A stretch of 64,000 nt of DNA. Source: Aplectana chamaeleonis. Lineage: Eukaryota; Nematoda; Chromadorea; Rhabditida; Cosmocercidae. The position numbers and the translations under genes were made by a program. Shown piece after piece: positions 34,273 through 45,288 of this stretch. The notes beneath the pieces are model-generated. The model was not told where the DNA came from. It saw only the letters and a program-made list of their open reading frames with translations, and ran no database searches. The stretch spans positions 61,001-125,000 of the forward strand of contig JAPDOI010000021.1 of the NCBI GenBank assembly GCA_029168955.1, in the 5' to 3' direction. How positions within the stretch are numbered: the first letter of the stretch is position 1; each line of letters begins with the position of its first letter.

Positions 34273-34405
34273 GAGAGATATCATTGGAATCAGCGTGAGA
34301 CCATTTTCAAGATAAGAAGGGAACCAGAAAATCGATTTTGAGGTTGGACTGTGCCTTTGAGAATTGGTCCCCGACCCGAGGGATCAAAAGGAAAAGGGGT
34401 TCAAA

Positions 34406-34725
34406 TTACGGGTACATCGCTGACAACTGGCGGGTAGATCGCTGATAACTGGCGGGTGGATCGATGATAACTGCCGGGCGGATCGCTGGTTACTGGCGGG
34501 CGGGTCGCTGGCTACTGGCGGGCGGATCGCTGGTTACTGGCGGGCGGATCGCTGGCTACTGGCGGGTGGATCGCTGGCTATTGCCGGGCAGATCGCTGGC
34601 TACCGGCGGGCGGATGGCTGGCTACTGGCGGGCGGATCGCTGGCTACTGGCGGGCGGATCGCTGGCTACTGGCGGGCGGATGGCGGGGGGATGTCGATCC
34701 GCCCGCCAAAAGCCAGCGATCCGCC
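34406..34725 (+). repeat. 22-bp tandem array, GCGGGCGGATCGCTGGCTAC
   Basis: About 13 units of 22 bp with small variants ('gtagatcgctgataac', 'ggcagatcgctggc'). Two inverted units (GATCCGCCCGCC, 34696-34726) close the array, as in the palindromic array at 22495-22880. Confidence 0.88.
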
Positions 34726-34825
34726 CGCACCTGCTGTCTGAGTAAATTACTGAAGTCACGTATACTCTATTTCTGGTATTTCTGGTATTGGTCAGCACCT
34801 GATTAGCGCACTCATTTTTCCTTAA

Positions 34826-36121
34826 GGCAGCATACACGCTCACAAACTTGGTCGAGATAACACCAGAAGTATGCTCGCACGGCACCTACCATGTCGTCAA
34901 CGACGCTTGAAGCGCTGAAAAACTCAGGATGACAATATTTGAGAAATTCTGTCTCGCACGCCTGTATTTTCCCATCCCTTCAAGCAACACAATGAAAAGT
35001 TGAACTTGAGAAAACATGTGCTAACATAGAGTGATAGAACTACCCAAAGAGAGTATACGAGAGAAACGGCCCGATTTACATGAATATAATATGCTTCTGC
35101 ACCGATGAAATCCTCCATTTCAAAAGTCAGCCGGAACAGAGCGGCATTCTTGAGAATGGACGAGAATTAATCGGCATTCAGACATGTTATATTCAGGTAA
35201 ATCAAGGTGCTTCTCTCGTGCAATCCATTTGATAGAGCTATCACTCTCGATTATCACATGTTTTCTTAAAGGCATCGTACGCGCTGAAAACCACTCATCG
35301 TTTTTTGAGTTGGAATCATTGGCTGGGCCCGCCTGAGCACGTGGGTACAGTTTTTAGGGTCACCGACGCATGATTGGGAAGATATGGGAGATCGAATGCC
35401 TCGAATTCCACCGAAAGAGGCCGGCCTTCCGACAGCCATGTGGCCTCAAATGAGAAAAGAAGGTAGCTTATCAACAAATGATACATCAACTTCCAATCAT
35501 TTACGCGATATAGCTCGTTGAGAAGCTTCTTTCTTTTTCATTGTATGCCACACGGTTGTCAGAAGGCCGGCCCCTTTTGGTGGAATTCGAGGCATTCGTT
35601 CACCCATATCTTCCCAATGATGCGTCGGTGACCCGAGAAACTCTACCCACGTTCTCAGGCGGGCCCAACCAATGATTCAAACTCAAAAAACGGTGAGTGG
35701 TTTTCAGCGCGTACGATGCCTTTAAGTATCAATTCTCATTCTGTTACTCGAAGGGGTCTGAAAATACAGGCGTGCGAGAAGGGGTTGCTCCAATACTGTC
35801 ATCCTGGGTGGTTTTCAGCGCTTCAAACGTCCTTGGCGACATGGTGAGGGCCGTGCTGGCCTATTTGTGCTCTTATCTCGACCGTGGTGGGTGGTGGAAA
35901 AGTAGGTACAATAGGTAAATCACACACATCGACGGCCGTGGAAATGACCCAGCAGCCCTGTTTTGGAGGAGGACGCAATGCAGGGGGCGGGGCCAACTTT
36001 TCACTCGTGTAGCGTCATTGTGAGTGGTTTTTGACGCTTCGAAATGCGGGGGCTTTGTGTTCTGTGCCCCATTCTAATTACGTAGTTATCTCAATTACGT
36101 TTGAGAGCGTCTATGCTGCCT
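34826..36121. mobile_element. TTAA element (family 3) split by a nested MITE
   Basis: The left end after TTAA (34822-34825) reads GGCAGCATACACGCTC; the right end before TTAA (36122-36125) reads GAGCGTCTATGCTGCCT. With the nested copy 35280-35721 removed, it is about 0.85 kb. The interior contains inverted 'gatgacaatatt..' and 'caatactgtcatcc' blocks. Non-coding. Confidence 0.75.
35280..35721. mobile_element. TTAA foldback MITE (family 2), nested
   Basis: 442 bp between TTAA at 35276-35279 and 35722-35725. Very similar to 4482-4933 (same termini AGGCATCGTACGCGCTGAAA). Confidence 0.88.
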
Positions 36122-36436
36122 TTAATGTAAAGTGGGCACTGATCGTACTGGCACTCTTGTTTCCCTCTTGCCGGCATATTTCGCGTTTGCGCAACAGCAC
36201 TTCATTGACTTGATAATTCCAGTAATCTGAGTCTTCATTTGTTCATTCCGAGGGGGCGGATCTGGGGCACCAGGCGTGTCTGGGGCACCAAAACGCTTGT
36301 TTGCAGCCGTTATTTTGCCGCTCCGCTCCGGCTCGTTTTCTACCGTTCTTTTGACACTGGTAGCCTAGGATCCTTCTCGCCTATCATTTCACTGTGGAAA
36401 GTCAACGAGGATGATCATCGTGAACGCTGCTTTTAA

Positions 36437-36921
36437 AGGCAGCATACACGCTCAAAAATGATATCAATTTTATGGAATGAATCGAAGGTCTGAAGCTGTT
36501 CATATTCAGAGGTAACGAAAAAACCGGAAAAAAATCAACCGAAATGAAGATATAACGGTTCGTTCTATATTGGCCCAGAAGTGGACGAGTTTTACCGCAT
36601 TGGCTGAAATAGCGGAGCTAGCGACAAATTAGTCGGGTTATGGACGCAAATGTACTCGTACGACCCTTTCTGGAACGCTTACAACGTTAGAAGCGTAAAA
36701 AATTACCCAAAATGACCGTAATCGAGCATTGAACATTTGTATTGAGGGGCGGAGCCCGTATCGATGGGCGGGGAAAGGATGATTTTGTGACTCAATACGG
36801 CTCAATTACGGTCATTTTAACTCGTTTTCAACTCTCCCAACTTCGTGAGGGCTCTTCTAGGGCCCGTGCGACCCCACTAGTATAGTTATCTCAACAACTT
36901 TTGCGAGCGTGTATGCTGCCT
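36437..36921. mobile_element. TTAA element (family 3)
   Basis: 485 bp between TTAA at 36433-36436 and 36922-36925. Termini AGGCAGCATACACGCTC and GAGCGTGTATGCTGCCT. No coding capacity. Confidence 0.85.
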
Positions 36922-37244
36922 TTAACATAGCCTGGAATCCACGAGTTACTCTGTTGCAAAAAAAATCTGATCTGACATTACTTCTGACCGAAGGTTCACA
37001 AACTCTTAGTTCTCCACTCCTTGTTTGGAAGTAATCGTCATGAAGAATTTAGACGAATCTATCGAAGTCATTAGGTTGTGCATCATCAAAAGATCGTATC
37101 GGTTCCTCCTAGTGGTGAGAGAAGGAAGCCCTAATTGTTTTCTCCTATCAGCACCATTTGGGGATTGATGAGTACTAGCTGAAACCGAAACACCTCATAA
37201 CGAGTTTGCGTGTAAAATTATTTTGCACGCTTTCAAGCGAGTCA

Positions 37245-38265
37245 ATGTCTTTTTTTCTTTTATAGGCTGAAAACTGTTGTCCCACTTTCGACAACAGGAC
37301 GAACGTAGGTTTTATCTGCCTTCAGAAGAAGCCGAGGATTTTTTGTTCTGATTATTTTGAAAAGATTAAAAATACGATACTGAGCTTTGTTGGCTATGAA
37401 TCTACAGTGGGGACCGAAATCAAGCGCTTGGTTTATTATCACTCCTAGTCTCTGAAGCATGGTCGAGGGTTTTGTTATCGACGTAAAATTGTGGTTTATC
37501 CTTTGCCTTCCCAATCGTCATCACTTTTGATTTTTCAGCAGCAAGAGGTAACTCCCATTCTTCTGCTCAGTTTCCCACTAGAGTAATTGTTTTTTGCAAG
37601 TCATCAGAATCTTCTGGTTTCTCAATAACCTTGTGAATTTTTATATCGTCGGTGTACATTTCGCAGCTAATACCAAACTTTGAGATTAGAGTAGGCAACT
37701 CATAAGTGTATATCAAGAAAAGTAATGGGGAGAGCACACCACCCTGTGATGTTCAACTATGAGCGGAGTAAACTGGTGAGTAAGCCTTCCCCACTCTTAC
37801 TTGATAAGTTCTTTCTTCCAAGAAACACCGGATCCAAGAACAAATCTGCGGATGTATACTAATCGATTTCAACTTAAATAACAATTTGGAGGTGCGGACT
37901 CTATCAAACGCCTTGGGAAAGTCGAAGAAAACGACGTCAGCGCGCTTTTTTGAGTCAACAGCACTGCTCCAATCGTTGAGCGACGAAAGGAGCGATGTTT
38001 CAACTGACCTTCCCTTCCAGAAACCGAATTGATCGCTGGAAATAATATCATGTTCTTCAAGGTGAGACAAAATATGACGTTTGACTATTTTCAAAAGTTC
38101 TTGCAAATATGGAGGTTATACTGATGAGTCGGTAGTTAGACGGATTGCTATAAGGTGGTTTTTTTTTTCGGAAAAGGCGTCACCAAAGCGTGCTTCCAAC
38201 GTATGGAAACCTCACTCCTCATTAGGCTCAGATTAATCATGTATTCCAGAGGTCGAACAACGTGA
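37245..38265 (-). pseudogene. CR1/Jockey-type non-LTR reverse transcriptase fragment
   Basis: Non-LTR RTs copy RNA at a nicked target. In order on the minus strand there is an upstream segment with KKKPPYSNPSNYR (about 38150), then QFGFWKGRSVETSLLSSL, VVFFDFPKAFDRVR (palm A), QGGVLSPLLF where the usual GVPQGG is broken by a stop near 37752, a MYTDDIKIH catalytic box near 37650, and a C-terminal segment (about 37514-37260) homologous to the end of the copy at 63030-63269. Several frameshifts and stops separate these. The 5' endonuclease domain is absent: a 5'-truncated dead copy. Confidence 0.88.
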
Positions 38266-38277
38266 TACAGAATATTC

Positions 38278-38435
38278 CATGTACGACTTTCTGTGAATCT
38301 TGGCATGGTTGGTCGTTAGTATGTGTGAGATGTTAGTAGAGCCAAATCCAAGAAGTTAGTAGATTTACCCGAAGCGGACAGTGCTTCTTCAGTGCCTGAG
38401 GAAGGCAACGATCCTTACCTATTCCGTCTCTGTCA
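38278..38435 (+). mobile_element. Penelope-type terminal remnant
   Basis: 'tccatgtacgactttctgtg' followed by 'aatcttggcat' matches the ends of the Penelope-like element (59015 and 62794). A downstream 'gaagcggacagtgcttcttc' plus 'gcctgaggaagg' parallels its hairpin-like end. Only the terminal region is present. Confidence 0.45.
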
Positions 38436-38655
38436 CGGTAATTTATCCCTGTGGGGAACTACACTGAATCAGATTTCTTAGCCAGCTAGTGCTAGTTGAG
38501 TTTTCGTAATCTCCATTAGACGTATTGTCGGAACCGCGGTATGGTCACCTATTTCGCAGCGTTTGCTCCTCTCGTGCTCAACTTTTCGTTAATGCTGTAT
38601 TCTACTGTATATGTATTTTGAAATTCCCAAAATCGTCTTCCAGAGATTGGTGGCC

Positions 38656-39335
38656 ATGGTCGACACAACCATAGATTTAAAGCAACAGCTCGACGTGATT
38701 GACTACTTCGGAGTGCTTGCCGTCTGGGTGATTTTCTTCGCAATTCTGTTCATCGTTTCTGTCACTTGTATCAATTGGTGTTGCATCCAGAAGCACGACG
38801 ATATCACTGTGCTCGAAGAGGTTTGTGCATTACTGGACATAGTTTTTTTCTTGAAGAAATCTAGAAGTTTTTGTACTCTCCGCTACCTGAATGGCCATCA
38901 CAACTTTCCTCAACGTCTTGATCTACTGCTAAGCAAGGAATTGAGCATTATCAGCTTATCTTGCTGAAGATCTGCTAAGAAGACCTAGTTGAAAACGATT
39001 TATGGGACTATTCGCCTAAGAGCCAAAATTAGTCTGAACAGTTTTCGCGGTTTTTTCGTCATGGATCGCTAGAGGGTGTAAAATAAGCTGCCACCTCACT
39101 TTTCTTTCGTATGAAACTCATGAGCCTCCAAAGTTGAGCTATTTTTTGAAAGTTTTCTCGCGGAGATCCAGAACGGAAACGAATTTTCCTGATATCAAAA
39201 CGCTATTATAGATTATCATTGTCATTATCAGATTTGTGGACTTTTTACCCTATCAAGTTACATATTTTTCAGTCGCTAGGTGGATCATTTCCGCAGACTA
39301 TGGCCCGTAGTGAAGCCGGCGAAACTTTCAGTTAA
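38656..39335 (+). CDS. Small two-exon single-pass membrane protein
   Basis: Exon one has its ATG at 38656, 12 bp after an acceptor-like CTTCCAG (38637-38643) that could be a trans-splice site, and ends at 38820 (donor GAG/GTTTGT). A 452-bp intron ends CATATTTTTCAG at 39272, a near-perfect nematode acceptor. Exon two (39273-39335) continues in phase 0 to TAA. The product is 75 residues: an acidic N-terminus (MVDTTIDLKQQLDVIDYFG), one hydrophobic helix at about residues 22-43 (VWVIFFAILFIVSV), a Cys-Cys pair just after it, and a polar Ser/Glu tail. No cleavable signal is obvious; probably a single-pass anchor. An upstream in-frame ATG at 38611 is possible if the first site is not used. Not recognised by family. 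Confidence 0.62.
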
Positions 39336-39591
39336 GCCTAATTGAATTCATGTTCTGAAAAGAATTTCTTAGAAAGAATTCAGACGAGCCGCACATATTT
39401 CAGACGTAGGATAGCGACCTAGGCTAATTAAAGAAAGTCAGTAACAAACAAGATAAGCTGAATCACACAGTCAGATCTGACTGAGTAGATTCAGTCAGAT
39501 CTGACTGACTTCTTGGCTATAGAAGAGAGAAACAGCGTACCAGGTCAGGAGTGCGCTCGAGACTCTTTTAAGGAGCAAAGGAGTAACTTAA

Positions 39592-39895
39592 AGGCAGCAG
39601 ACACGCTCGAAAAAGTTGTTGAGATAACAACTTTTGTGAAGTCGCATGGCTCCTAGTAGACTGCTCACGCTATTGGAAGCGTGAAAAACGAGTCAAAACT
39701 ACTAAATTTCAGCAATGCAAATCGAAAAATTTCTGCAACCCCGCCCCAAAATACAAACTCGTCCAGATTGACAGTACTAATACGGTCCCTTTGGCTGGTT
39801 TTTGATGCTTCCAACGAGGTTAACGTTATAGTACAGGCTGTAAGGGTATATCGGCTTCTCTATCTCAACCGTTTTGTTGCTAATATTCGCGATTT
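39592..39895. mobile_element. TTAA element (family 3), right end lost
   Basis: Starts AGGCAGCAGACACGCTC after TTAA (39588-39591). Inner arms 'tattggaagcgt' and 'tgcttccaacg' pair. The expected right terminus is missing. Confidence 0.6.
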
Positions 39896-40284
39896 TTTCC
39901 GATTTTCTTGAGAACAGACCCAAGTCATGCCCCTGTTTTCAGGAAGGTGAGGCTAAATCCAGAAAACATTTGCGCATTTGGACGGAATTAGGTGTACGCA
40001 AATGAGGAAAAATATAAGTTACACCCCCCGCAGCCGCCGTGATGATTAGCTTGAAGCCATGGCTGACGCATGGCTTGCGATCCTCACCCTACCTGGGATC
40101 GAATTCCTTGGCCCATTTGTGATGATCATGAGCTAAGAATGCCCCTTCTTGCTCACTCGAGGGTAGTGTTTAGCCACAACAGGGGTTGCACTCCGGTACA
40201 AAAAGATTAGCAGCACCTCTGCATTAGCTACCGCTACTTGTAGGAATACAACCCCTTTTTTATCCTGGCACGAGTGAAATCGAC
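39896..40284. other. No gene recognised
   Basis: A 'gggatcgaattcc' phrase at 40087 faintly resembles a pol III B box on the minus strand, but no cloverleaf was built. Confidence 0.3.
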
Positions 40285-40372
40285 AGGAGGGGTTGAACCC
40301 CAGCATGCGTAGGCAGCCCCTCCTCTTATTGTAAGTGTGTGCTGACGCTCTACCCCATTGATTTGTCTGATA
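40285..40372 (-). ncRNA. tRNA-like (SINE-type) remnant
   Basis: The minus strand shows an A-box-like GGGGTAGAGCG (about 40346-40356) and a B-box-like GGGGTTCAACC (40291-40301) about 55 bp apart, the arrangement of an internal pol III promoter. Arms do not fold into a proper tRNA, so a tRNA-derived repeat or decayed tRNA is more likely. Confidence 0.4.
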
Positions 40373-41039
40373 AAAATAAACACTGCAACATCCTCTCTTA
40401 CGACGGCGGCTGTTATATAAGGCGACCAAGCTCATTGAGGGGACAGTTGGCCGCTTGAAGACGGTCCGAGAAGGTGACCATCCGTCCCATTCTGGACGTC
40501 AACTTTGGACGCTGAGGGGATCGTCCCCACGGCCAATCGCGAGGAGTGCTTCCTCTTTGTGGACCGTGGCGAAGATTAGACAGAAAAAAATGGTGGCTTC
40601 AACTTGCCAATGATGACTGCATGGTCATGAGCACCCCGGCTTGCAGTAGAAAAAAATGAAAAAGAACGATTGAGAGGCGTCATGAAAAAGCTTCAGGTTC
40701 CCTGCTCACGTATCGCTGCTTCCGGAAAGGGCAATTCCGTCACTTTTCAAACTGAGATGAGACGAGCTTAATGGAGAGGAATTGTTGTTCTATGTTTTAC
40801 TATTTGTAAATAAAATAGTGATCTCTCTCCGATGTAGTGAATGTGTTTCAGCCAAGCGGCTATGTTCCAACTGGACCGCAGTACTCCAAATATCCCGAAA
40901 TAAGTTTGAGGAATGCGCAGACCTCCTAGGCTTGTATCGTTAAATTCCCCGCTCCGTTTGTTCTGTCGATACGTATCTAGCACGCGAACCCACTCCTGCT
41001 CACATCGTGGAGGGATATTGGTGACACGAAACCACGCGT
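40373..41039. other. No gene recognised
   Basis: About 670 bp. Hairpin 'ggggatcgtcccc' at 40517. No coding or RNA gene supported. Confidence 0.3.
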
Positions 41040-41455
41040 GCCCAGCGGAACATATCCTGTTGGAATGGAACTCATGAAAGTCGTGTATCCTGTTATCTTC
41101 CTCCAACCAAACCGATAAGTTCCGGCCTGTATAAATAGGAAGACATCCTGTTGGTACCGAGCTCACAACAGGTAGTGTTTGCTATTATATTCCGCCAACT
41201 AAACGGATATGCTCCGGCAGTGTCCATAGGAAGATATCTTGTTGGTATCGAGCTCACAACAGGTAGTGCTTGCTATTATATTCCGCCAACTAAACGGATA
41301 TGTTCCGGCAGTGTCTTTGGGAACATATCCTTTTAGTCTCGAACTCATAACCGGCAGCGTGTACTGTTGTCTTCCTCCAACTAAACCGATATATTCCGGC
41401 GTGTATAAATAGGAAGACATCCTATTGGTATCGAACTCACAACAGCGAGTGTCTG
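41040..41455. repeat. 91-92-bp tandem repeat, about 4.5 copies
   Basis: Anchors 'aactca(c/t)aac' recur at 41161, 41252, 41342 and 41434, each followed by 'ttccnccaactaaaccgata' and 'ttccggc'. On the minus strand each unit contains GAGTTCGATACC, similar to a pol III B box, so the array may derive from a tandem tRNA-like repeat. Confidence 0.75.
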
Positions 41456-41764
41456 AGTATGGGTAATTGTTTAGTGCGCCCCCCCACCCCTGACTAGTTT
41501 TGCACCGTGAAGATTAAAACTGAATTACAGCATATATTTAGCAAATGAGGCTTTGGCACAAGTGTAAGGTAGCGATAGATAGAAATAGTGCACGAGTAGA
41601 CAGGAATTTGGCGAACGCAACGTGCCCGATGACGGCAAGAGTCGATGGTATTGATAATATTAGTGACAGCCGCTACTGCCGGTGGGGGCAGCGCAGCATA
41701 GAACTTACAAATTAGGCGATTGATCGAGATGGGCGGAGAACGCTCCGCATCGCCATCAAGCTGC

Positions 41765-42255
41765 CTATGGAGCGATGCTCATTTTCCATCACGCGACGCA
41801 CGCTCCTCATAATGCGCGACTCATTTTCCATGACGCGCCTCACACTTCTCACAGTGCGCGACTCATTTTCCATCACGCGACGCACGCTTCTCATATGGCT
41901 CCACTCATTTTCTATGGTGCGGCGCACGCTTCTCATTGTGCGCGACTCATTTTGCATGGAGCGGCGCACGCTTCTCTTGAAGAGCGACTCACTTTCCATA
42001 ACGCGGGGCACGCTTTCCGTGGAGCGTGACTCAGTTTCCATGAGACGGAGCACGCTTCTAATAATGCGGCACCCATTTTCCATGACGCGGCGCACGCTTC
42101 TTGTAAAGCGCGATTCATTTTACATGACGCGTAGCACGCTTCTCATGAAGGGTTTGCCATTTTCAATGATGCGGCACACGCTCCGCATTATTGGCTACTA
42201 GATTTCCGTGCAAGTTTCTCATGAAACGCTCTCTACCTCTCCACAATGCTGCACG
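41765..42255 (-). repeat. 42-bp minisatellite, subfamily E
   Basis: Units of 42 bp, e.g. 'ctcattttcc' at 41820 and 41862. On the minus strand the frame reads 14-residue repeats (VRRVMENESRTMRS type) and is open from 42095 to a stop at 41712 (127 codons). The pattern V..VME.......RS aligns with the VQDVMEC/VQDLSRS heptads of the other arrays, suggesting common ancestry despite strong DNA divergence. Confidence 0.85.
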
Positions 42256-42433
42256 CACCACTAACCCCGCCAAATTTTGCAACGCGGAGATTCGGTCACG
42301 GAGGATAAGGACGGAGGATAGCTGAAGCTTTCGAAAGCGTATGTACTACAATTGGCAGTGGAATTCCATGCTGGGTCCGCGATTGCAGTATACAAAGTGA
42401 CGGTCTGACTAACACTGCTCGCACTGCTGTCGC

Positions 42434-42522
42434 CCCGAGAGCGACCGGACAGCAGCCGAGGGGCGAACTGGCACCGGACAGGCACCGCGGTGCCAGTTGG
42501 CCCCTCGGCCGCTGTCCGGCGA
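42434..42522. repeat. GC-rich hairpin
   Basis: 'gaccggacagcagccgaggg' pairs with 'cccctcggccgctgtccgg' around 'ggcaccgcggtgcc'. Confidence 0.75.
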
Positions 42523-42702
42523 TGACGTCATGATTGGGAGGAGCCGGTCCCGCTCGGAGCGATGGTTTGCCTGAGGGGCTATACTGGCTATTTAAAAAAA
42601 ATGTATCCCTTACCTTCCCTATAACTAGCATTTTCTTTCACTTTGTTTGTATGCATAAAAGTGCTTCAATCTTCAACAATTGTTTACAGAGCAAAATCAA
42701 CT

Positions 42703-42930
42703 CATAATGAGACAATAGTAACTATATAATACTTCATCATCAAGCGAAAAAGCTAGCGGTCGTGACTGCGTTCTATAAACGAACCGAAGCAGATGCGGTT
42801 GTCGCTCTTTCTGCCTCTGCTTCGGTTGCTTCATAGAACACAGACAGAGCTGCAAGCCTTCCAGTTGATGATGAAGTACATATTATATATATAGTCATCA
42901 CTATCTCATTCTGAATTTACTTCATTTCTT
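42703..42930. mobile_element. Foldback MITE, about 225 bp
   Basis: 'aatgagacaatagtaactat' and 'acttcatcatcaa' on the left pair with 'ttgatgatgaagt' and 'atagtcatcactatctcatt' on the right. The inner arms pair 'gttctataaacgaaccgaag' with 'cttcggttgcttcatagaac'. Confidence 0.75.
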
Positions 42931-43413
42931 CGGAACGAACGATATCCACCAATTTTCTACCGTTAGAAGGCACATGTCAATCATTGAGCACGGCTGGAGC
43001 GATAAATGCTCAAAAAACGAAATGAATGTGAAAAAAGCCATACTAGATTAATGAACAAACAGAGGAAAATAAAAAAGGGCGGAAATTGTGGTGCGCGCGA
43101 AGCGCGCACGATTTGGCTTTGATCTCTTCCCGCGCGGATGCCCTACAATGAGATCACCTATTCATACCGTCACCAGAGGTATGAGCTGTACACCATTCGA
43201 TGCGCTGCAAGAAATTACATATGTGTGTGTGCAACTGTGTGTGGGCAACTAACGTTCTCCACCACCGCCTCCGCCTTCGCCACCGTTCGTCGAAAACCAT
43301 TTTTTTGGAAGGCGTGGACCAAATCGCTCGAAAATTTGTGACTAGAGGTAATCGGCCACGGGAATGACGAAAATAATTGTCAGAACTCACCATAATGACT
43401 TCTGGGCCCCTAA

Positions 43414-43748
43414 GGCCCCCTCATAGTCGGCCGAAAAACCGGCCGTCCTAGTCCCACCCGGTCGATATCTATGAGACACACGCAGGACGGGAAGAAATGA
43501 AGTGATAAAAATCATCCTCAACTGATAAAATTCTACCTTCTATATGTCGTCCTTGGTCGTATCAGGTGGATTTTTATCATTCCAGACGGTTTTTATCAGT
43601 TGGGGTCAAACTTTATCATATCATAGGACCATTTTTATCATTCGAGGATGATTTTTATCACTTCATTTCTCCCCGTTTTGCGTGCTTCTCATACCTATCG
43701 ACCGGGTGGGACCAGGACGGCCGCTTTCGGCCGACTATGACGGGGGCC
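43414..43748. mobile_element. MITE with TAA target duplication (PIF/Harbinger-like)
   Basis: 335 bp, termini GGCCCCCT and CGGGGGCC with long hairpin arms ('atagtcggccgaaa', 'gtcccacccggtcgat'). TAA flanks it at 43411-43413 and 43749-43751. The paralogous site at 46943 ('gggcccctatggggcg') is empty, confirming the ends. Three-base TWA duplications are typical of PIF/Harbinger. Confidence 0.82.
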
Positions 43749-44009
43749 TAACGGGCGTTTCAAACTCGGAAACCGGCCTCTCAAGATTAGTTTATGAAAA
43801 TGGTGGGTTTTTCGTTATCAGTCATTGTTTTTTTTAGACTCCATATAAACACCTTGCTCTCCAGGGTGGTGTACTTTAAACGCCCGGCTCGGAAGAGGAC
43901 GCTGTGCGGGATTGATGTACTTGACCGCGGCGCGTATTCGTTCCAAGCGCACCATCGATAAGAAGGCGTCGCAGGGTGTGCTGAAGTGTCGGTTGACTAT
44001 GTGAGACCT

Positions 44010-44935
44010 CAGTAGGAGTATGCAGGACATCATCGAACGTGTGCAGGACCGTAGTAGGAGTGGGCAGGACATCATGGGATGTGTGCAGGACCCCAGTGGG
44101 GGTGTGCAGGATGTGGTAGAATGTGTGCAGGACCTCAGTAGGAGTGTGCAGGACATTATGGGACCTGTGCAGCATCCCCGTAGGGGTGTGCAGGACGTCG
44201 TATAATGTGTGCAGGACCTCAGTAGGAGTGTTCAGGACATTATGTGACCTGTGCAGGACCGCAGAAGGGGTGTGCAGGACGCCGTAGATTGTGTGCAGGA
44301 CCTCAGTAGGAGTGTGCAGGACATCATGGAACGTTTGCAGGACCTTAGAGTGAGTGTGCGGGATGTGGTAGAATGTGTGCAGGACCTCAGTAGGAGTGTG
44401 CAGGACATCAAGGAACTTGTGCAGGACCCCAGAAGGGGTGTGCAGGACGTCGTAGATTGTGTGCAGGATCTCAGTAGGAGAGTGCAGGACATCATGGAAC
44501 GTGTGTAGGATCCCAATAGAAGTGTGCAGGACATCATGGAACGTGTGCAAGACCCCAGTAGGGATGAGGGGGACGTCGTAGAGTGCGTGCAGGACTTCAG
44601 TAGGAGTGTGCAGGACATCATGGAACGTGTGCAGAACCCCAGTAAGGGTGTGAAGGACGTCGTAAAATGTATGCAGGACCTCAGTAGGAGTGTGCAGGAC
44701 CCCAGTTTGGGTGTGCAGGACGTCATGGAACTACAGCAGGACCTCAGAAGGGGTGTGCAGGACGCCGTAGAATGTGTGCAGGACCTCATTAGGAGTGGGC
44801 AGGACATCATGGAACGTGTACAGGACCCCAGTATGGGTGTGCAGGGCTTCGTAGAATGTGTGCATGACCTCAGTAGGAGTGTGCAGGACCTCAGTAGGAG
44901 TGTGCAGAAAATCACGGAACGTGCGGATGACCTCA
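44010..44935 (+). repeat. 42-bp minisatellite block B1
   Basis: About 22 units with GTGCAGGAC at 21-bp steps on the plus strand. The VQD heptad frame is broken by a few stops (near 44024-44026, 44203 and 44249). It exits the array into FRTPYASHASKSTR and ends at 45021. Confidence 0.92.
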
Positions 44936-45004
44936 GTTCAATGTTCAGGACACCGTATGCAAGTCATGCCTCCAAATCAACAAGAGCGATAGGTAAGCGC
45001 GCCA

Positions 45005-45278
45005 GAACAAGGCTATCGTAATCTCACTCGAGTTGGCTCTAAAATTTTCTAAGTTCTGACTCCGAATTCGCTACATCTTCACCACCGGTGGTGTTGTTTT
45101 TCTGCTTTGTAGTCCAGGCAGATCCTCAACTGCTGAACTCTGGAGAAGGACTGTGTGTGTATCAAGACACACCGCTCTTCACTTCTTTTATACTTTATCA
45201 TTGATCAATTGGGTATCATCAAATTTGTGTACGAGAGCCGAATAACATCATTCCTAAGATTACGGTAGTCCTCTTCTG
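45005..45278. mobile_element. 270-bp element with GGCTACCGTAA-type termini
   Basis: 'aaggctatcgtaatctcactcgag' at the left and 'aagattacggtagtcct' at the right are inverted. Related units lie at the edges of arrays B2 and C. Confidence 0.55.
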
Positions 45279-45288
45279 GCGCACTTAA

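Larger units (their letters stand above)
25864..34359. mobile_element. Older repeat split by the gypsy insertion
   Basis: The left end AAGGCACAGTCCAAGCTC (25864) and the right end GAGGTTGGACTGTGCCTTT (34341-34359) are inverted complements of the family-1 TTAA MITE. They lie just outside the gypsy LTRs, so a family-1-like element of about 0.5 kb was the target. Its own TTAA duplication is not preserved. The left part also carries unrelated non-coding sequence. Confidence 0.6.

Noticed and set aside
40080..40100. Second pol III B box (gggatcgaattcc)
   Set aside because: No convincing A box at the right distance and no foldable arms.
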